Assembly: GCF_039543525.1 (NCBI RefSeq)
Contig: NZ_BAABJX010000057.1
Location: forward strand, 3,864 to 67,863
Direction: 5' to 3'
DNA length: 64,000 bases
Source of the DNA: Algivirga pacifica
GTDB lineage: Bacteria; Bacteroidota; Bacteroidia; Cytophagales; Flammeovirgaceae
Part shown: piece by piece, positions 35,184 to 43,763 of the stretch
Position numbering within the stretch: position 1 is the first letter of the stretch
Layout of the letters: each line of letters starts with the position of its first letter
Translations under genes and position numbers: made by a program
Notes under the pieces: generated by a model
Seen by the model: only the letters and a program-made list of their open reading frames with translations
Databases searched by the model: none
What the model was told of the DNA's origin: nothing

Positions 35184-35663
35184 TTATATCTTTTCTTTCA
35201 GTGCTCTGATCTGTTCATCCAACGTCTGTCTATGAGGAGATATCTGTGTCATTCGCTCCAATACTCCCAAAGCTCTTTTGTAAGCCAATACCTCCCGATA
35301 TATATTCGCCATCCCCGACATAGCAGCAAAGTGTCTAGGTTCTATGATTAAGGCTCTTTGTATATCATTCATAGCACGCTTAAACTCTCCTCGAAGGTAG
35401 TAAACAATTGCCCTCTTGTTCCACCCTTCCACATATAAGGGATCCATTTTAATGACCCTTCCAAATGTATCCAAGGCCTCTGTGTATTGACTCTCCTTCA
35501 TTTGTTCCATACCTTCCGCCATCAATCCCTCTATAGAGGTATTATCAGAATGAAGCCACAAAGACAATATCGTAGATTCAATCTCTTTGATTTGTTCCTG
35601 GTCAGTCACTTGCTTGAGCTGCCCAAACAATTCATTAATTTTGAGTTTTTTTTCGTTATTCAT
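35184..35663 (-). CDS. TPR-repeat protein
   Basis: 159 residues from ATG (MNNEKKLKINELFGQLKQVT). Further in-frame starts upstream (ATG at 35708, TTG at 35717) are possible but add non-conserved residues. TPR units: GMEQMKESQYTEALDTFGRV, PLYVEGWNKRAIVYYLRGEF, PRHFAAMSGMANIYREVLAY and ALGVLERMTQISPHRQ. It is a soluble scaffold of the kind common in Bacteroidota; partners are not indicated. Confidence 0.82.
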   Translation of the reverse strand: MNNEKKLKINELFGQLKQVTDQEQIKEIESTILSLWLHSDNTSIEGLMAEGMEQMKESQYTEALDTFGRVIKMDPLYVEGWNKRAIVYYLRGEFKRAMNDIQRALIIEPRHFAAMSGMANIYREVLAYKRALGVLERMTQISPHRQTLDEQIRALKEKI

Positions 35664-36307
35664 AGCTACAGTCGTTGGGTCTTCCCCTATATAACACAGT
35701 CCTAACATTTCCTCCAAAAATGAGTGTGTTACTAGAAGATTTATACATTACTGCTTGTCAGAAGGTGTAGTGTTCATGATGTTTCATTACAATGACTACG
35801 CCATTGTGTTCATTCCGCTACACGGCGTATGTTAGTTGTTAAATTATTGAACTGAGCTTTATTTATTGAATCGCCCAATACATAGCATCTATATATCTAC
35901 TGAATTCCATCAACAATTCCCATATAATGGATGCTACGATTCAATAAGTCTCATGTTGGTGATACATTCAAATGTAATTCACGCTACCAACCTCTATATT
36001 TACTATCCTAAACAAGCTTTAATTTTTTATTAACCTACTTTACTCTAAAATCGTTTCTGACTTAACAACTAAATAAGTTGTCTCTTATGTAAGAGTAAAT
36101 AGTACTGAAATATAACTATTCCTTAAGGGATTAAGGGTGACATTTATTATTTTGCTCGTTACATTTACTAAGAGTTTGTTTGGAACTATATATTTTAAGT
36201 AAAATAGTTCTTAAAGTCCATATCCCATACAAGCTTCAAGAGTGTGTTTCTAGCATCCTCTATATAACAAGCGAACAACTAAACTTTAATTTTTTAAATG
36301 AGTGACT
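35664..36307. other. Gene-free divergent intergenic region
   Basis: About 640 bp between the TPR gene and the M28 peptidase. It contains a degenerate inverted repeat at 35862-35946 and a TTGAACTGAGCTTTATT segment that looks like a decayed GAGCTTCGCTC word. No protein-coding frame or clear promoter was recognised. Confidence 0.5.
35862..35946. repeat. Degenerate inverted repeat, TTATTGAATCG word
   Basis: TTATTGAATCG (35862-35872) pairs with CGATTCAATAA (35936-35946), and AGCATC with GATGCT inside. The intervening sequence is less symmetrical. It looks like a decayed member of the GTTGAATCG family. Confidence 0.6.
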
Positions 36308-37609
36308 ATGAATATCATTTCTAAAAATATTGCGATCTCCATCTTCTCTTGTCTCCTACTATCGAGTGCCTTTACTGGAAACACACAAACCATCTCATAT
36401 TCCGAAACCAAAAGGATTATGACTACTCTAGCCAGTGATGACATGCAAGGACGAAAGACTGGAACAGAAGGAAACCGTAAGGCAGCAGCCTTTATTGCAG
36501 AAGAGTTCCAGAAACTTGGACTAGTACCAATGGAAGGAAATGATGGTTACTACCAATATTTCTCATTATACAACCTAAAACCTCAAAAGCATAAGGTTAA
36601 AATCAATGGACAAACCCTTTCCTCAAAAGATGTCCTTGTTTTGAATGGAAGAGAAAACATCAAACTTAAAAAGAGTAGCCAAGTCGAAACTTTACTCATA
36701 AAAAAAGAAGACTCTTTCCGTGAAAAGTTTGCAGAATACCGCCAAAAAGAAGGGGACTTTGTCGTACTAGTACACCCTTCACACCAAGAAGAATTTAGTA
36801 ATTACAATCTATATTTTGGAATATTTCAACCTCAAGTGGAATTAAATGAAAAGCATTTCTCTGCTTGGACACTGAGTGAAGATAGCACGCTGAATAAAGT
36901 GAAGATTCAGCTAAAGTATAGTATAGAAGAAAATAAGATGCACAATATCATAGGTGTATTGCCAGGTGCTTCTGATGAAAAAATCTTACTGTCTGCACAT
37001 TATGATCATATTGGTATCATTGCCCCTATTCAGGGAGATTCTATTGCCAATGGTGCAGATGACGATGCGACCGGTGTTACTGCTATTATACAACTAGCCA
37101 AGCATTTTAAAGAAAAGGGCAATAAGCGCACATTGGTCTTTGCCGCTTTTGATGCAGAAGAAATTGGCCTTATCGGGTCCAAACATTTCGCTGAGCAGAT
37201 CACTCCGGAAGAATATGTTGCCAATGTGAATATTGAAATGATCGGAAAACCTTCTGACCGAGGAATACGCAAGGCCTATGTTACAGGCTATGACAAATCT
37301 AATATGGGTAAACTTATGCGAAAAGCTGCTGCCTCCAAGGGGTTCCGTTTCTTTGCTGATCCATACAAGGAATACAACCTATTCATGAGAGCAGATAATG
37401 CTTCCTTTGCGCAGTATAATATTCCGGCCCATACTATCTCCTCTGATCCTATTGACTTTGACAGCTACTATCATACGGTCAATGATGAGATCTCTACCCT
37501 GGACCTGAAAAATATGAACTCGATTATTGAGGGAATTGCTGCCGGCATAGCGCCAATGGTGGATGGTTCTGTTACTCCTAGTCGTTTAAAGTTTGATCGC
37601 AAAAAGTAA
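36308..37609 (+). CDS. Secreted M28-family zinc metallopeptidase
   Basis: 433 residues from ATG (MNIISKNIAISIFSCLLLSS), a signal peptide ending near TGNTQT; a GTG lies two codons upstream. M28 residues are in order: SAHYDHIG (His, Asp), IANGADDDATGVTAIIQL (bridging Asp), FDAEEIGLIGSKHF (catalytic Glu-Glu), NIEMIGKPSD (Asp replaced by Glu, common in the family), and DSYYHTVND (final His). Such enzymes are periplasmic or secreted aminopeptidases. An additional unassigned domain (about 85-210) precedes the catalytic part. Confidence 0.9.
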   Translation: MNIISKNIAISIFSCLLLSSAFTGNTQTISYSETKRIMTTLASDDMQGRKTGTEGNRKAAAFIAEEFQKLGLVPMEGNDGYYQYFSLYNLKPQKHKVKINGQTLSSKDVLVLNGRENIKLKKSSQVETLLIKKEDSFREKFAEYRQKEGDFVVLVHPSHQEEFSNYNLYFGIFQPQVELNEKHFSAWTLSEDSTLNKVKIQLKYSIEENKMHNIIGVLPGASDEKILLSAHYDHIGIIAPIQGDSIANGADDDATGVTAIIQLAKHFKEKGNKRTLVFAAFDAEEIGLIGSKHFAEQITPEEYVANVNIEMIGKPSDRGIRKAYVTGYDKSNMGKLMRKAAASKGFRFFADPYKEYNLFMRADNASFAQYNIPAHTISSDPIDFDSYYHTVNDEISTLDLKNMNSIIEGIAAGIAPMVDGSVTPSRLKFDRKK

Positions 37610-37630
37610 TCCTGAGAAAAGACATCCTTT

Positions 37631-37778
37631 TTGTTGAATCGTTGAGGCAGCTTACGCTGCTTGTTGAATTGAGCTTCGCTCGTTGATTCGAGTTGATATG
37701 TTGAAAGAGCTTGTTATGATGCTCAGACAACAGTTCAACTCGAATCAACGAGCGAAGCTCAATTCAACGATTCAACAA
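37631..37778. repeat. Long inverted repeat with an extra mini-hairpin in one arm
   Basis: Perfect 34-bp arms 37663-37696 and 37735-37768, plus an outer 10-bp pair TTGTTGAATC (37631-37640) with GATTCAACAA (37769-37778). Only the left arm carries a 22-nt insert containing GGCAGCTTACGCTGC, itself a hairpin. It lies between the convergent M28 and 37784 genes. Confidence 0.93.
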
Positions 37779-37783
37779 CTGTA

Positions 37784-39007
37784 TTACTGTTGAAACTGTA
37801 TTGCGCCACACCTTCCTAAATCAGAGATCAACTTATAGGTCTTCGTATTACTTCGCTGGTCTCTTACAATCACCGCTGCTGTATTTGGAGGAATAGTCCC
37901 TAAGTCATCGGCAAACATGATGAGTCGATTAGGCTTTCCCTTCTCTACAGGTAATTCTAATTTCAGTTTTTTACGCTTCAACTTATGTCTCTTCTTGATC
38001 CATTTCCCATTATAAAGAATAGAAATCTGATCCCCATCCACCTCATGCAAGTCCCAAATAAATACCGTTACGGAAGTTTCACCTTCAGATAATTTAAAAT
38101 TATGTTGTACCTGCACTGAGCGGTCTTTAAGCATCTTCTTGGTCTTTTCCTCCATAGTCACTACTGCTTTTGGTTCCTTCACAGGTTTTGGAGGCTTCGG
38201 CTTGCTTACCGCTTGTTCTTTAACCACTACAGGTGGAGCTACTTCTTTTTCTTTCTCAATAACTTCCTCCACAGGAGTCTCGGTTATGTCTATTAATGAA
38301 AAATCATCCAGATAAACATACGCTTGAGGATCTATATCAAAATTGATGTGTCTTTTTTCTATTTGGTCATCCGTGAAGAAGTTCCCCACAGTCAAGTACA
38401 TATAACTGTCCTCTGCAACAAACTCAAAGGTCACCTTATTCCATTCTGTCGTATACAAGATATCCTTAATATAAAACTGAGGTTCCAATGTTAAGGGCTC
38501 GTAATAGTATTGCTGAGGATTTACCTTACTCAAAGCAACCCCCAAGCCATTGGTCGCAATGCTTCCATAAGCAGTGTGATGGCCATTGCTTACATACATC
38601 GTTACCTGATACTTATGCCCTTTCTCCAAGGAACGTTTCAACATTACAGAAGCATACTCCCTGTAATTGCCTACACGTTGCATATACGTGATCAACCCCA
38701 AAGCGGATGAACCTGTACGAGGATGGATATTTGCTTGCACCCCTTTCAATGGTTGTGCAGTATTGATATACATGTGATCAGGCGTACCATATAGTCCTTG
38801 TGGTTTACGTTGATTAGCATTATACCAATTAGCAACATTAGACAAGAATGAATGCCCCCTACTCTGTGTTGTAATTTCTTCGAAACTAGCATTGGGAATA
38901 AGATTTTCTTGTGCCTGTAAAGGCTGAAATATCAATATTTGGAGTAGAAGAAACAGGCTCGTATAACTCGATACTCTAAAAGCTTTATCTAAGTAACTAT
39001 ATATCAT
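37784..39007 (-). CDS. Secreted protein with carbohydrate-binding-like N-domain
   Basis: 407 residues; signal peptide ending LQAQ (about residue 32). The N-terminal domain (NLIPNASFEEIT, then SALGLITYMQRVGNYREYAS and KVTFEFVAEDSYMYLTVGNF) has the look of the carbohydrate-binding-like beta-sandwich often placed before OmpA domains in Bacteroidota. A Pro/Lys/Val-rich linker (VKEQAVSKPKPPKPVKEPKA) leads to a C-terminal beta domain (VFIWDLHEVDGDQISILYNG and RLIMFADDLGTIPPNTAAVI). It has no OmpA motif. Probably a periplasmic or surface structural protein; function not assigned. Confidence 0.72.
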   Translation of the reverse strand: MIYSYLDKAFRVSSYTSLFLLLQILIFQPLQAQENLIPNASFEEITTQSRGHSFLSNVANWYNANQRKPQGLYGTPDHMYINTAQPLKGVQANIHPRTGSSALGLITYMQRVGNYREYASVMLKRSLEKGHKYQVTMYVSNGHHTAYGSIATNGLGVALSKVNPQQYYYEPLTLEPQFYIKDILYTTEWNKVTFEFVAEDSYMYLTVGNFFTDDQIEKRHINFDIDPQAYVYLDDFSLIDITETPVEEVIEKEKEVAPPVVVKEQAVSKPKPPKPVKEPKAVVTMEEKTKKMLKDRSVQVQHNFKLSEGETSVTVFIWDLHEVDGDQISILYNGKWIKKRHKLKRKKLKLELPVEKGKPNRLIMFADDLGTIPPNTAAVIVRDQRSNTKTYKLISDLGRCGAIQFQQ

Positions 39008-39075
39008 TGATCTGTTGTTAAAAAATGCTTAGGCATTGGTGTTTTTAGTGATTGATGACGAGTAATTAATTCATC

Positions 39076-40218
39076 TTACCAACTAAAATTATAGATGGTA
39101 GCTTTCGGATAAAATACGGTAGGAGCAAAAGCAAAAGAAGTCGTATGCACTACTGCTTTTAACTGCTTTCCTTTTAATGATCCTTCAATACAAGTACCAT
39201 CCAATCGCCATACCGATTGTGTTTCTTCATCTCGGAAAGTATTGTTCTCTTCTTTAGCAAAGGTGAGTAATTGCCCATCCAAAAAAGAAGAGTAAGCCAC
39301 CACATGTCCGACTTTCTTACTATCCTTGATCACCCTTTCGTCATGCATGGAAGGGATGTCCTCTGTATAAAACAATGTAAGATACATACCCATAGGCTTG
39401 TCATTGATTACGCCATTTTTTCGGATTTCTTCAAATGGATAAATCATTTGCTCGTTCATTACATGTACTACTGCCACCCTTTCCATAGCTGCCAGTAAAC
39501 TCTCCGGCATATACCTCAACAACAATGGTTTCTTTCTAAACTGCTGATCATATTGATAGTAAGGAGTTTCTCCATAAGGAAAAATATCCTCCCTCACTTT
39601 ATCCGTTAACGTTAAACCATAAGGGTAATAAGCATAAAAATCTTTCACTTTCATCCTCATAGCTGATAGCATTTCCAACTCAACTCCTGCAAACTCCCCG
39701 ACCAAAGCCTGTCCAGTGTACTGCTGCCACCAACTCTCTGTAAATTGGTCATACAATACTGTATTACTATTTCTCAGCAATCCCGACGTTCTAAAGACAA
39801 CCTCCCTTGTTTGTCCTTTATAATTAAAACTTCTCTTCCATACTACTGCCTGATCTGTCAAAGGGCAATATGTTACAGCCACGGGAGTCCCTCCTATACG
39901 ATCATTGATTACCGGCCGATACATTAGGGTACTTAACGGATAAGCTTTGTGCTCTCTCCCAACACTTACTACTAACATCACCTCCTCCGGACGATAAGCA
40001 CTCACCGCCCTTTCCTTATTCAGAAAAGATGGAAAGTCTACACTCTTCAATCCCTCCTTAGGCATATAAGCATCAAAGGAATAAAGATCTACAATTTGCT
40101 TTCGTCTGTTAGTTTCCCAATCATCGTATACTCCTACCCTACTACGTTGTGCATAGGAAGAAAAGGACACCCATATAAAGAGAATAGCCAACAGAAAGGA
40201 GGCTCGTTGATTTGACAT
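39076..40218 (-). CDS. DUF3179-family secreted protein
   Basis: 380 residues with a signal peptide (MSNQRASFLLAILFIWVSFS, then SYAQR). DUF3179 hallmarks: VGREHKAYPLSTLMYRPVIN, RIGGTPVAVTYCPLTDQAVV, FRTSGLLRNSNTVLYDQFTE and SWWQQYTGQALVGEFAG. DUF3179 proteins are extracytoplasmic with unknown activity; the Cys in TYCPLT is conserved. A TAACTTTG -7 element lies at 40279-40272. Confidence 0.88.
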   Translation of the reverse strand: MSNQRASFLLAILFIWVSFSSYAQRSRVGVYDDWETNRRKQIVDLYSFDAYMPKEGLKSVDFPSFLNKERAVSAYRPEEVMLVVSVGREHKAYPLSTLMYRPVINDRIGGTPVAVTYCPLTDQAVVWKRSFNYKGQTREVVFRTSGLLRNSNTVLYDQFTESWWQQYTGQALVGEFAGVELEMLSAMRMKVKDFYAYYPYGLTLTDKVREDIFPYGETPYYQYDQQFRKKPLLLRYMPESLLAAMERVAVVHVMNEQMIYPFEEIRKNGVINDKPMGMYLTLFYTEDIPSMHDERVIKDSKKVGHVVAYSSFLDGQLLTFAKEENNTFRDEETQSVWRLDGTCIEGSLKGKQLKAVVHTTSFAFAPTVFYPKATIYNFSW

Positions 40219-40271
40219 GAAATATGTATTTTGTAAGTATATATAAAAAACAATTATGTAAGCTGATACCG

Positions 40272-40279
40272 CAAAGTTA
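40272..40279 (-). promoter_or_regulatory. -7 element of the DUF3179 gene
   Basis: TAACTTTG on the minus strand matches TAnnTTTG, 54 bp before the start. No well-spaced TTG was seen. Confidence 0.45.
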
Positions 40280-40410
40280 CAGAAATCCTAGAACTGTTAA
40301 ATCGTTAAATGATTGGTTAAATTCAGTTAACAGTTTAGCGGATCAATGATTCAACAACACAAACAATGGATTCCTTTCTTCCAATAATTCGTAACTTCTG
40401 ACTTATTTTG

Positions 40411-40438
40411 TAGTTTTGTTACAACACAAACGTAACAA
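40411..40438 (+). promoter_or_regulatory. -7 element plus dyad before the M20 dipeptidase
   Basis: TAGTTTTG (40411-40418) fits TAnnTTTG. It overlaps a perfect dyad TTGTTAC-N9-GTAACAA (40416-40438) ending 11 bp before the ATG. The dyad could be a regulator site or an RNA hairpin in the 5' UTR. Confidence 0.5.
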
Positions 40439-40449
40439 AATACAAAGAG

Positions 40450-41802
40450 ATGAACACATACATCGAACAAAACAAAGAGCGCTTCCTTGAAGAGCTATTT
40501 GAACTACTTAGAATACCATCAGTCAGCACGGATTCTAAATACCGTGGTGATCTTCGCAATGCCGCACAGTTTCTTGCGGACAAACTAACTGCAGCAGGTG
40601 CTGACAATGTAGAACTTTGCGAAACACCTGGAAATCCTATTGTTTACGGAGAGAAAATGGTCGATCCATCTAAGCCTACTGTATTGGTTTACGGACACTA
40701 TGATGTACAACCTGCTGATCCATTGGAACTATGGGACACTCCTCCATTTGAACCTGAGATTCGCAACGACAAGATCTATGCCAGAGGTGCTTGTGATGAC
40801 AAAGGGCAAATGTATATGCACGTAAAGGCCTTTGAAACCATGATGGAAACAGGCAACCTAGACTGCAACGTCAAGTTCATGCTAGAAGGAGAAGAAGAGA
40901 TTGGTTCTGTTCACCTAACTGATTTTGTCATCAATAACAAAGAGAAGTTAGCCGCAGATGTTATTCTAATCTCTGACACAGGAATGATTGCCAACGACAC
41001 TCCTTCTATCACTGTTGGCCTAAGAGGCTTAGCTTACATGGAAGTAGAAGTAACTGGCCCTAACAGAGACCTACACTCAGGACTTTACGGAGGTGCTGTA
41101 AAGAACCCTATCAATGCTTTGACTGAAATGATTGCTACCCTTATTGATGACAAGGGACATATCACAGTTAAAGGTTTCTATGACAACGTACAAGAAGTTT
41201 CTGCTGAAGATCGTGAAGCAATGGCTAAAGCTCCATTCAGCCAAGAGAGATATAACAATTCTATTGGTATCCCTGCAGCTGTTGGTGAAGAAGGCTACAG
41301 CACAGTAGAAAGACAAACCATTCGCCCAACACTAGATGTAAATGGCATCTGGGGTGGTTATATAGGAGAAGGAGCAAAAACAGTTATTGCCTCTAAAGCT
41401 TACGCTAAGATTTCTATGCGTCTGGTTCCAGGACAATCTTCTGACGAGATCTCTAAGAAGTTTGCAGAGCACTTTATGTCTATTGCACCTGAAGGAGTTA
41501 CAGTAAAAGTAACGCCACATCACGGTGGTGAGCCGGTAGTAATCCCTACAGACTCTAAAGCATATATCGCTGCCAGCAAAGCTTATACAGATACTTTTGG
41601 TAAAGAGCCTATCCCTATGAGAGGAGGTGGTAGTATTCCAATCGTCGCAATGTTCAAAGATCAGTTAGGCCTTGACTCTATCATGATGGGCTTCGGTTTG
41701 GACTCTGATGCGATCCACTCACCAAACGAGCACTTTGGGGTATTCAACTATATGAAAGGTATTGAGACGATTCCGTTGTTCTATAAGTACTTTGGAGAGT
41801 AA
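40450..41802 (+). CDS. M20-family dipeptidase
   Basis: 450 residues. Metal and catalytic residues of M20: VLVYGHYDVQPADPLELWDT (His and Asp), YARGACDDKGQMYMHVKA (bridging Asp), LEGEEEIGS (catalytic Glu and Glu ligand), LISDTGM (Asp) and the C-terminal DAIHSPNEHFG (His). A dimerisation domain lies between (LAYMEVEVTGPNRDLHSGLY). Family members such as CNDP-type dipeptidases are cytosolic and cleave small peptides using two metal ions. There is no signal peptide. Confidence 0.94.
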   Translation: MNTYIEQNKERFLEELFELLRIPSVSTDSKYRGDLRNAAQFLADKLTAAGADNVELCETPGNPIVYGEKMVDPSKPTVLVYGHYDVQPADPLELWDTPPFEPEIRNDKIYARGACDDKGQMYMHVKAFETMMETGNLDCNVKFMLEGEEEIGSVHLTDFVINNKEKLAADVILISDTGMIANDTPSITVGLRGLAYMEVEVTGPNRDLHSGLYGGAVKNPINALTEMIATLIDDKGHITVKGFYDNVQEVSAEDREAMAKAPFSQERYNNSIGIPAAVGEEGYSTVERQTIRPTLDVNGIWGGYIGEGAKTVIASKAYAKISMRLVPGQSSDEISKKFAEHFMSIAPEGVTVKVTPHHGGEPVVIPTDSKAYIAASKAYTDTFGKEPIPMRGGGSIPIVAMFKDQLGLDSIMMGFGLDSDAIHSPNEHFGVFNYMKGIETIPLFYKYFGE

Positions 41803-41867
41803 ATTAATTTTTAATGATTAATTTTCAATGTGCATGATATCGTTTCCGGCTAATGGAAACTGATAGT

Positions 41868-41905
41868 AAAAAAGCCATCCTGTGTAAGTAGGATGGCTTT
41901 TTTTT
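41868..41905 (+). terminator. Intrinsic terminator of the M20 gene
   Basis: AAAAAAGCCATCCT pairs with AGGATGGC followed by eight Ts; 66 bp after the stop codon. Confidence 0.9.
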
Positions 41906-42100
41906 GTTCATGGTGTTTAATTGAGCTTCGCTCGTTCATGTTGTTTAGTTGTGTTTATTGTTTACTTGTTTAATTGAGCTTCGCTCAATGACTATATTTC
42001 GTATATATAACTGAAGTTACATCTCACGAAAGCGAAGCTTTCAAGAAAACAATAAACTAAACAATATGAACGAGCGAAGCTCAACTAAACAGTATGAACA
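41905..42100. repeat. Long inverted repeat with TTTAATTGAGCTTCGCTCGTTCAT word
   Basis: Arms of about 55-60 bp (from 41905 and back from 42100) differ at about five positions and one 3-nt gap. The central loop has another GAGCTTCGCTC word and a GAAAGCGAAGCTTTC palindrome. It lies between the terminators of the M20 gene and tuf. An AATTTTCAAT word is also present at 41807-41831. Confidence 0.88.
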
Positions 42101-42137
42101 AAAAAAGGCTTCAGTGCGAGCACCGAAGCCTTTTTTA
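42100..42137 (-). terminator. Intrinsic terminator of tuf
   Basis: GGCTTC-N12-GAAGCC stem flanked by A and T runs; the inner GTGC..GCAC also pairs. It lies 26 bp after the tuf stop on the minus strand and ends the transcript, so tuf is not joined to secE-nusG. Confidence 0.92.
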
Positions 42138-42162
42138 TATTGTCTATGATAGACAGGTGAAA

Positions 42163-43341
42163 TTAGTCAAGGATTTCAGTTACCTGACCTGCACCTACTG
42201 TTCTACCACCTTCACGGATCGCGAAACGAAGCGACTGCTCCATAGCGATTTCCTTCTGAAGATCAACAGTAATAGTGATGTTATCACCTGGCATTACCAT
42301 TTCGATTCCGTCAGGAAGAGCGATAGTACCAGTTACGTCAGTTGTACGGAAGTAGAACTGAGGGTTGTAACCAGCGAAGAAAGGAGTGTGACGTCCACCT
42401 TCTTCTTTCGAAAGAACGTAAACCTCTGCCTTAAACTTCTTGTGAGGAGTTACAGAACCTGGCTTACAGATTACCATACCTCTCTTGATTTGCTCTTTGT
42501 CGATACCTCTAAGAAGGATACCAACGTTATCGCCAGCCTCACCTCTATCTAGGATCTTACGGAACATCTCTACACCAGTACATGTAGAAGTCAATTTGTC
42601 ACCAAGACCTAGGATCTCAACTGCATCACCAGTGTTAACCACACCTTTCTCGATACGACCAGTCGCTACAGTACCACGACCTGTGATAGAGAATACGTCC
42701 TCTACTGGCATCAAGAAGTCTTTGTCAACATCACGCTCCGGAAGTGGAATGTGGTTGTCAACATTTTCCATCAACTCATCAACAGTAGCTACCCAAGTAT
42801 CGTCACCGTTCAATGCACCTAGTGCAGAACCTCTGATGATTGGAGAGTCACCGTAACCTTTGCTTTCTAGCTCTTCAGCTACTTCCATCTCAACAAGCTC
42901 TAGCATCTCCTCATCGTCTACCATGTCACACTTGTTCAAGAACACTACCATTTTAGGTACACCAACTTGTCTTGCAAGAAGGATGTGCTCTTTAGTTTGT
43001 GGCATAGCACCGTCAGTTGCTGCTACTACAAGGATAGCGCCGTCCATCTGTGCAGCACCAGTTACCATGTTCTTAACGTAGTCAGCGTGACCTGGACAGT
43101 CAACGTGTGCGTAGTGTCTGTTCTCCGTTTGGTACTCGATGTGAGAAGTATTGATAGTGATACCTCTTTCTTTTTCCTCAGGAGCGTTATCGATAGAAGA
43201 GAAGTCTCTGTTTTCTGCAAGACCTTTACCTGCAAGTACAGAAGAAATCGCTGCTGTCAAAGTTGTTTTACCGTGGTCAACGTGACCAATTGTACCGATG
43301 TTCAAGTGCGGTTTCGAACGGTCAAAGGTTTCCTTAGCCAT
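42163..43341 (-). CDS. tuf: Elongation factor Tu
   Basis: 392 residues. G1 GTIGHVDHGKTTLTAA, switch I ERGITINTSHIEYQT, G3 DCPGHADYVKNMVTGAAQMD, G4 LNKCDMVD, G5 GSALGALNG, and domain 2/3 motifs (RGTVATGRIEKG, GREGGRTVGAGQVTEILD-like ending). EF-Tu brings aminoacyl-tRNA to the ribosome. It lies directly after tRNA-Tyr and tRNA-Gly on the same strand, the conserved bacterial tyr-gly-tuf order. The usual tRNA-Thr between Gly and tuf is missing, and secE-nusG do not follow. Confidence 0.98.
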   Translation of the reverse strand: MAKETFDRSKPHLNIGTIGHVDHGKTTLTAAISSVLAGKGLAENRDFSSIDNAPEEKERGITINTSHIEYQTENRHYAHVDCPGHADYVKNMVTGAAQMDGAILVVAATDGAMPQTKEHILLARQVGVPKMVVFLNKCDMVDDEEMLELVEMEVAEELESKGYGDSPIIRGSALGALNGDDTWVATVDELMENVDNHIPLPERDVDKDFLMPVEDVFSITGRGTVATGRIEKGVVNTGDAVEILGLGDKLTSTCTGVEMFRKILDRGEAGDNVGILLRGIDKEQIKRGMVICKPGSVTPHKKFKAEVYVLSKEEGGRHTPFFAGYNPQFYFRTTDVTGTIALPDGIEMVMPGDNITITVDLQKEIAMEQSLRFAIREGGRTVGAGQVTEILD

Positions 43342-43471
43342 CTTTAAATAAGAATTAATTTAAATTAAACTGATTTCGAACTCAATTAAAGAGTGGTGTA
43401 GTAAGTTGTGTTTGTTTGCTCCTTTAAAAGACACAGCTAAACACCTCATACATCCACCGTTCTTATTTTGG

Positions 43472-43544
43472 AGCGGGCGACGAGGCTCGAACCCGCGACC
43501 TGCAGCTTGGAAGGCTGCCGCTCTACCAACTGAGCTACGCCCGC
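43472..43544 (-). tRNA. tRNA-Gly(UCC)
   Basis: 73 nt. GCGGGCG/CGCCCGC acceptor stem, anticodon TCC in loop CTTCCAA, T-loop GGTTCGAGCC. It lies between tRNA-Tyr and tuf. Confidence 0.95.
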
Positions 43545-43560
43545 TTATAAATAAGAATCG

Positions 43561-43643
43561 TGGAGGGAGTAGGATTCGAACCTACGAAGACATAAGTCAG
43601 CGGAGTTACAGTCCGCCCCAGTTGGCCACTTTGGTATCCCTCC
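43561..43643 (-). tRNA. tRNA-Tyr(GUA)
   Basis: 83 nt with the long variable arm typical of bacterial tRNA-Tyr. GGAGGGA/TCCCTCC acceptor stem, anticodon GTA in CTGTAAC. First gene of the Tyr-Gly-tuf unit. Confidence 0.95.
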
Positions 43644-43763
43644 ATTACAAGAAAAAACGCATCATAACACTGTCTATTCCTGTTCAATGCTGCAAGGTAC
43701 ACCTTACAATCCAATTGAACAATGATAAACTGTGAATAATCATGTTCTTACCTTTTCGGAGTG

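Noticed and set aside
43406..43735. Plus-strand frame with GRRGSNPRPAAWKAAALPTE
   Set aside because: Antisense of tRNA-Gly and tRNA-Tyr; not a gene.
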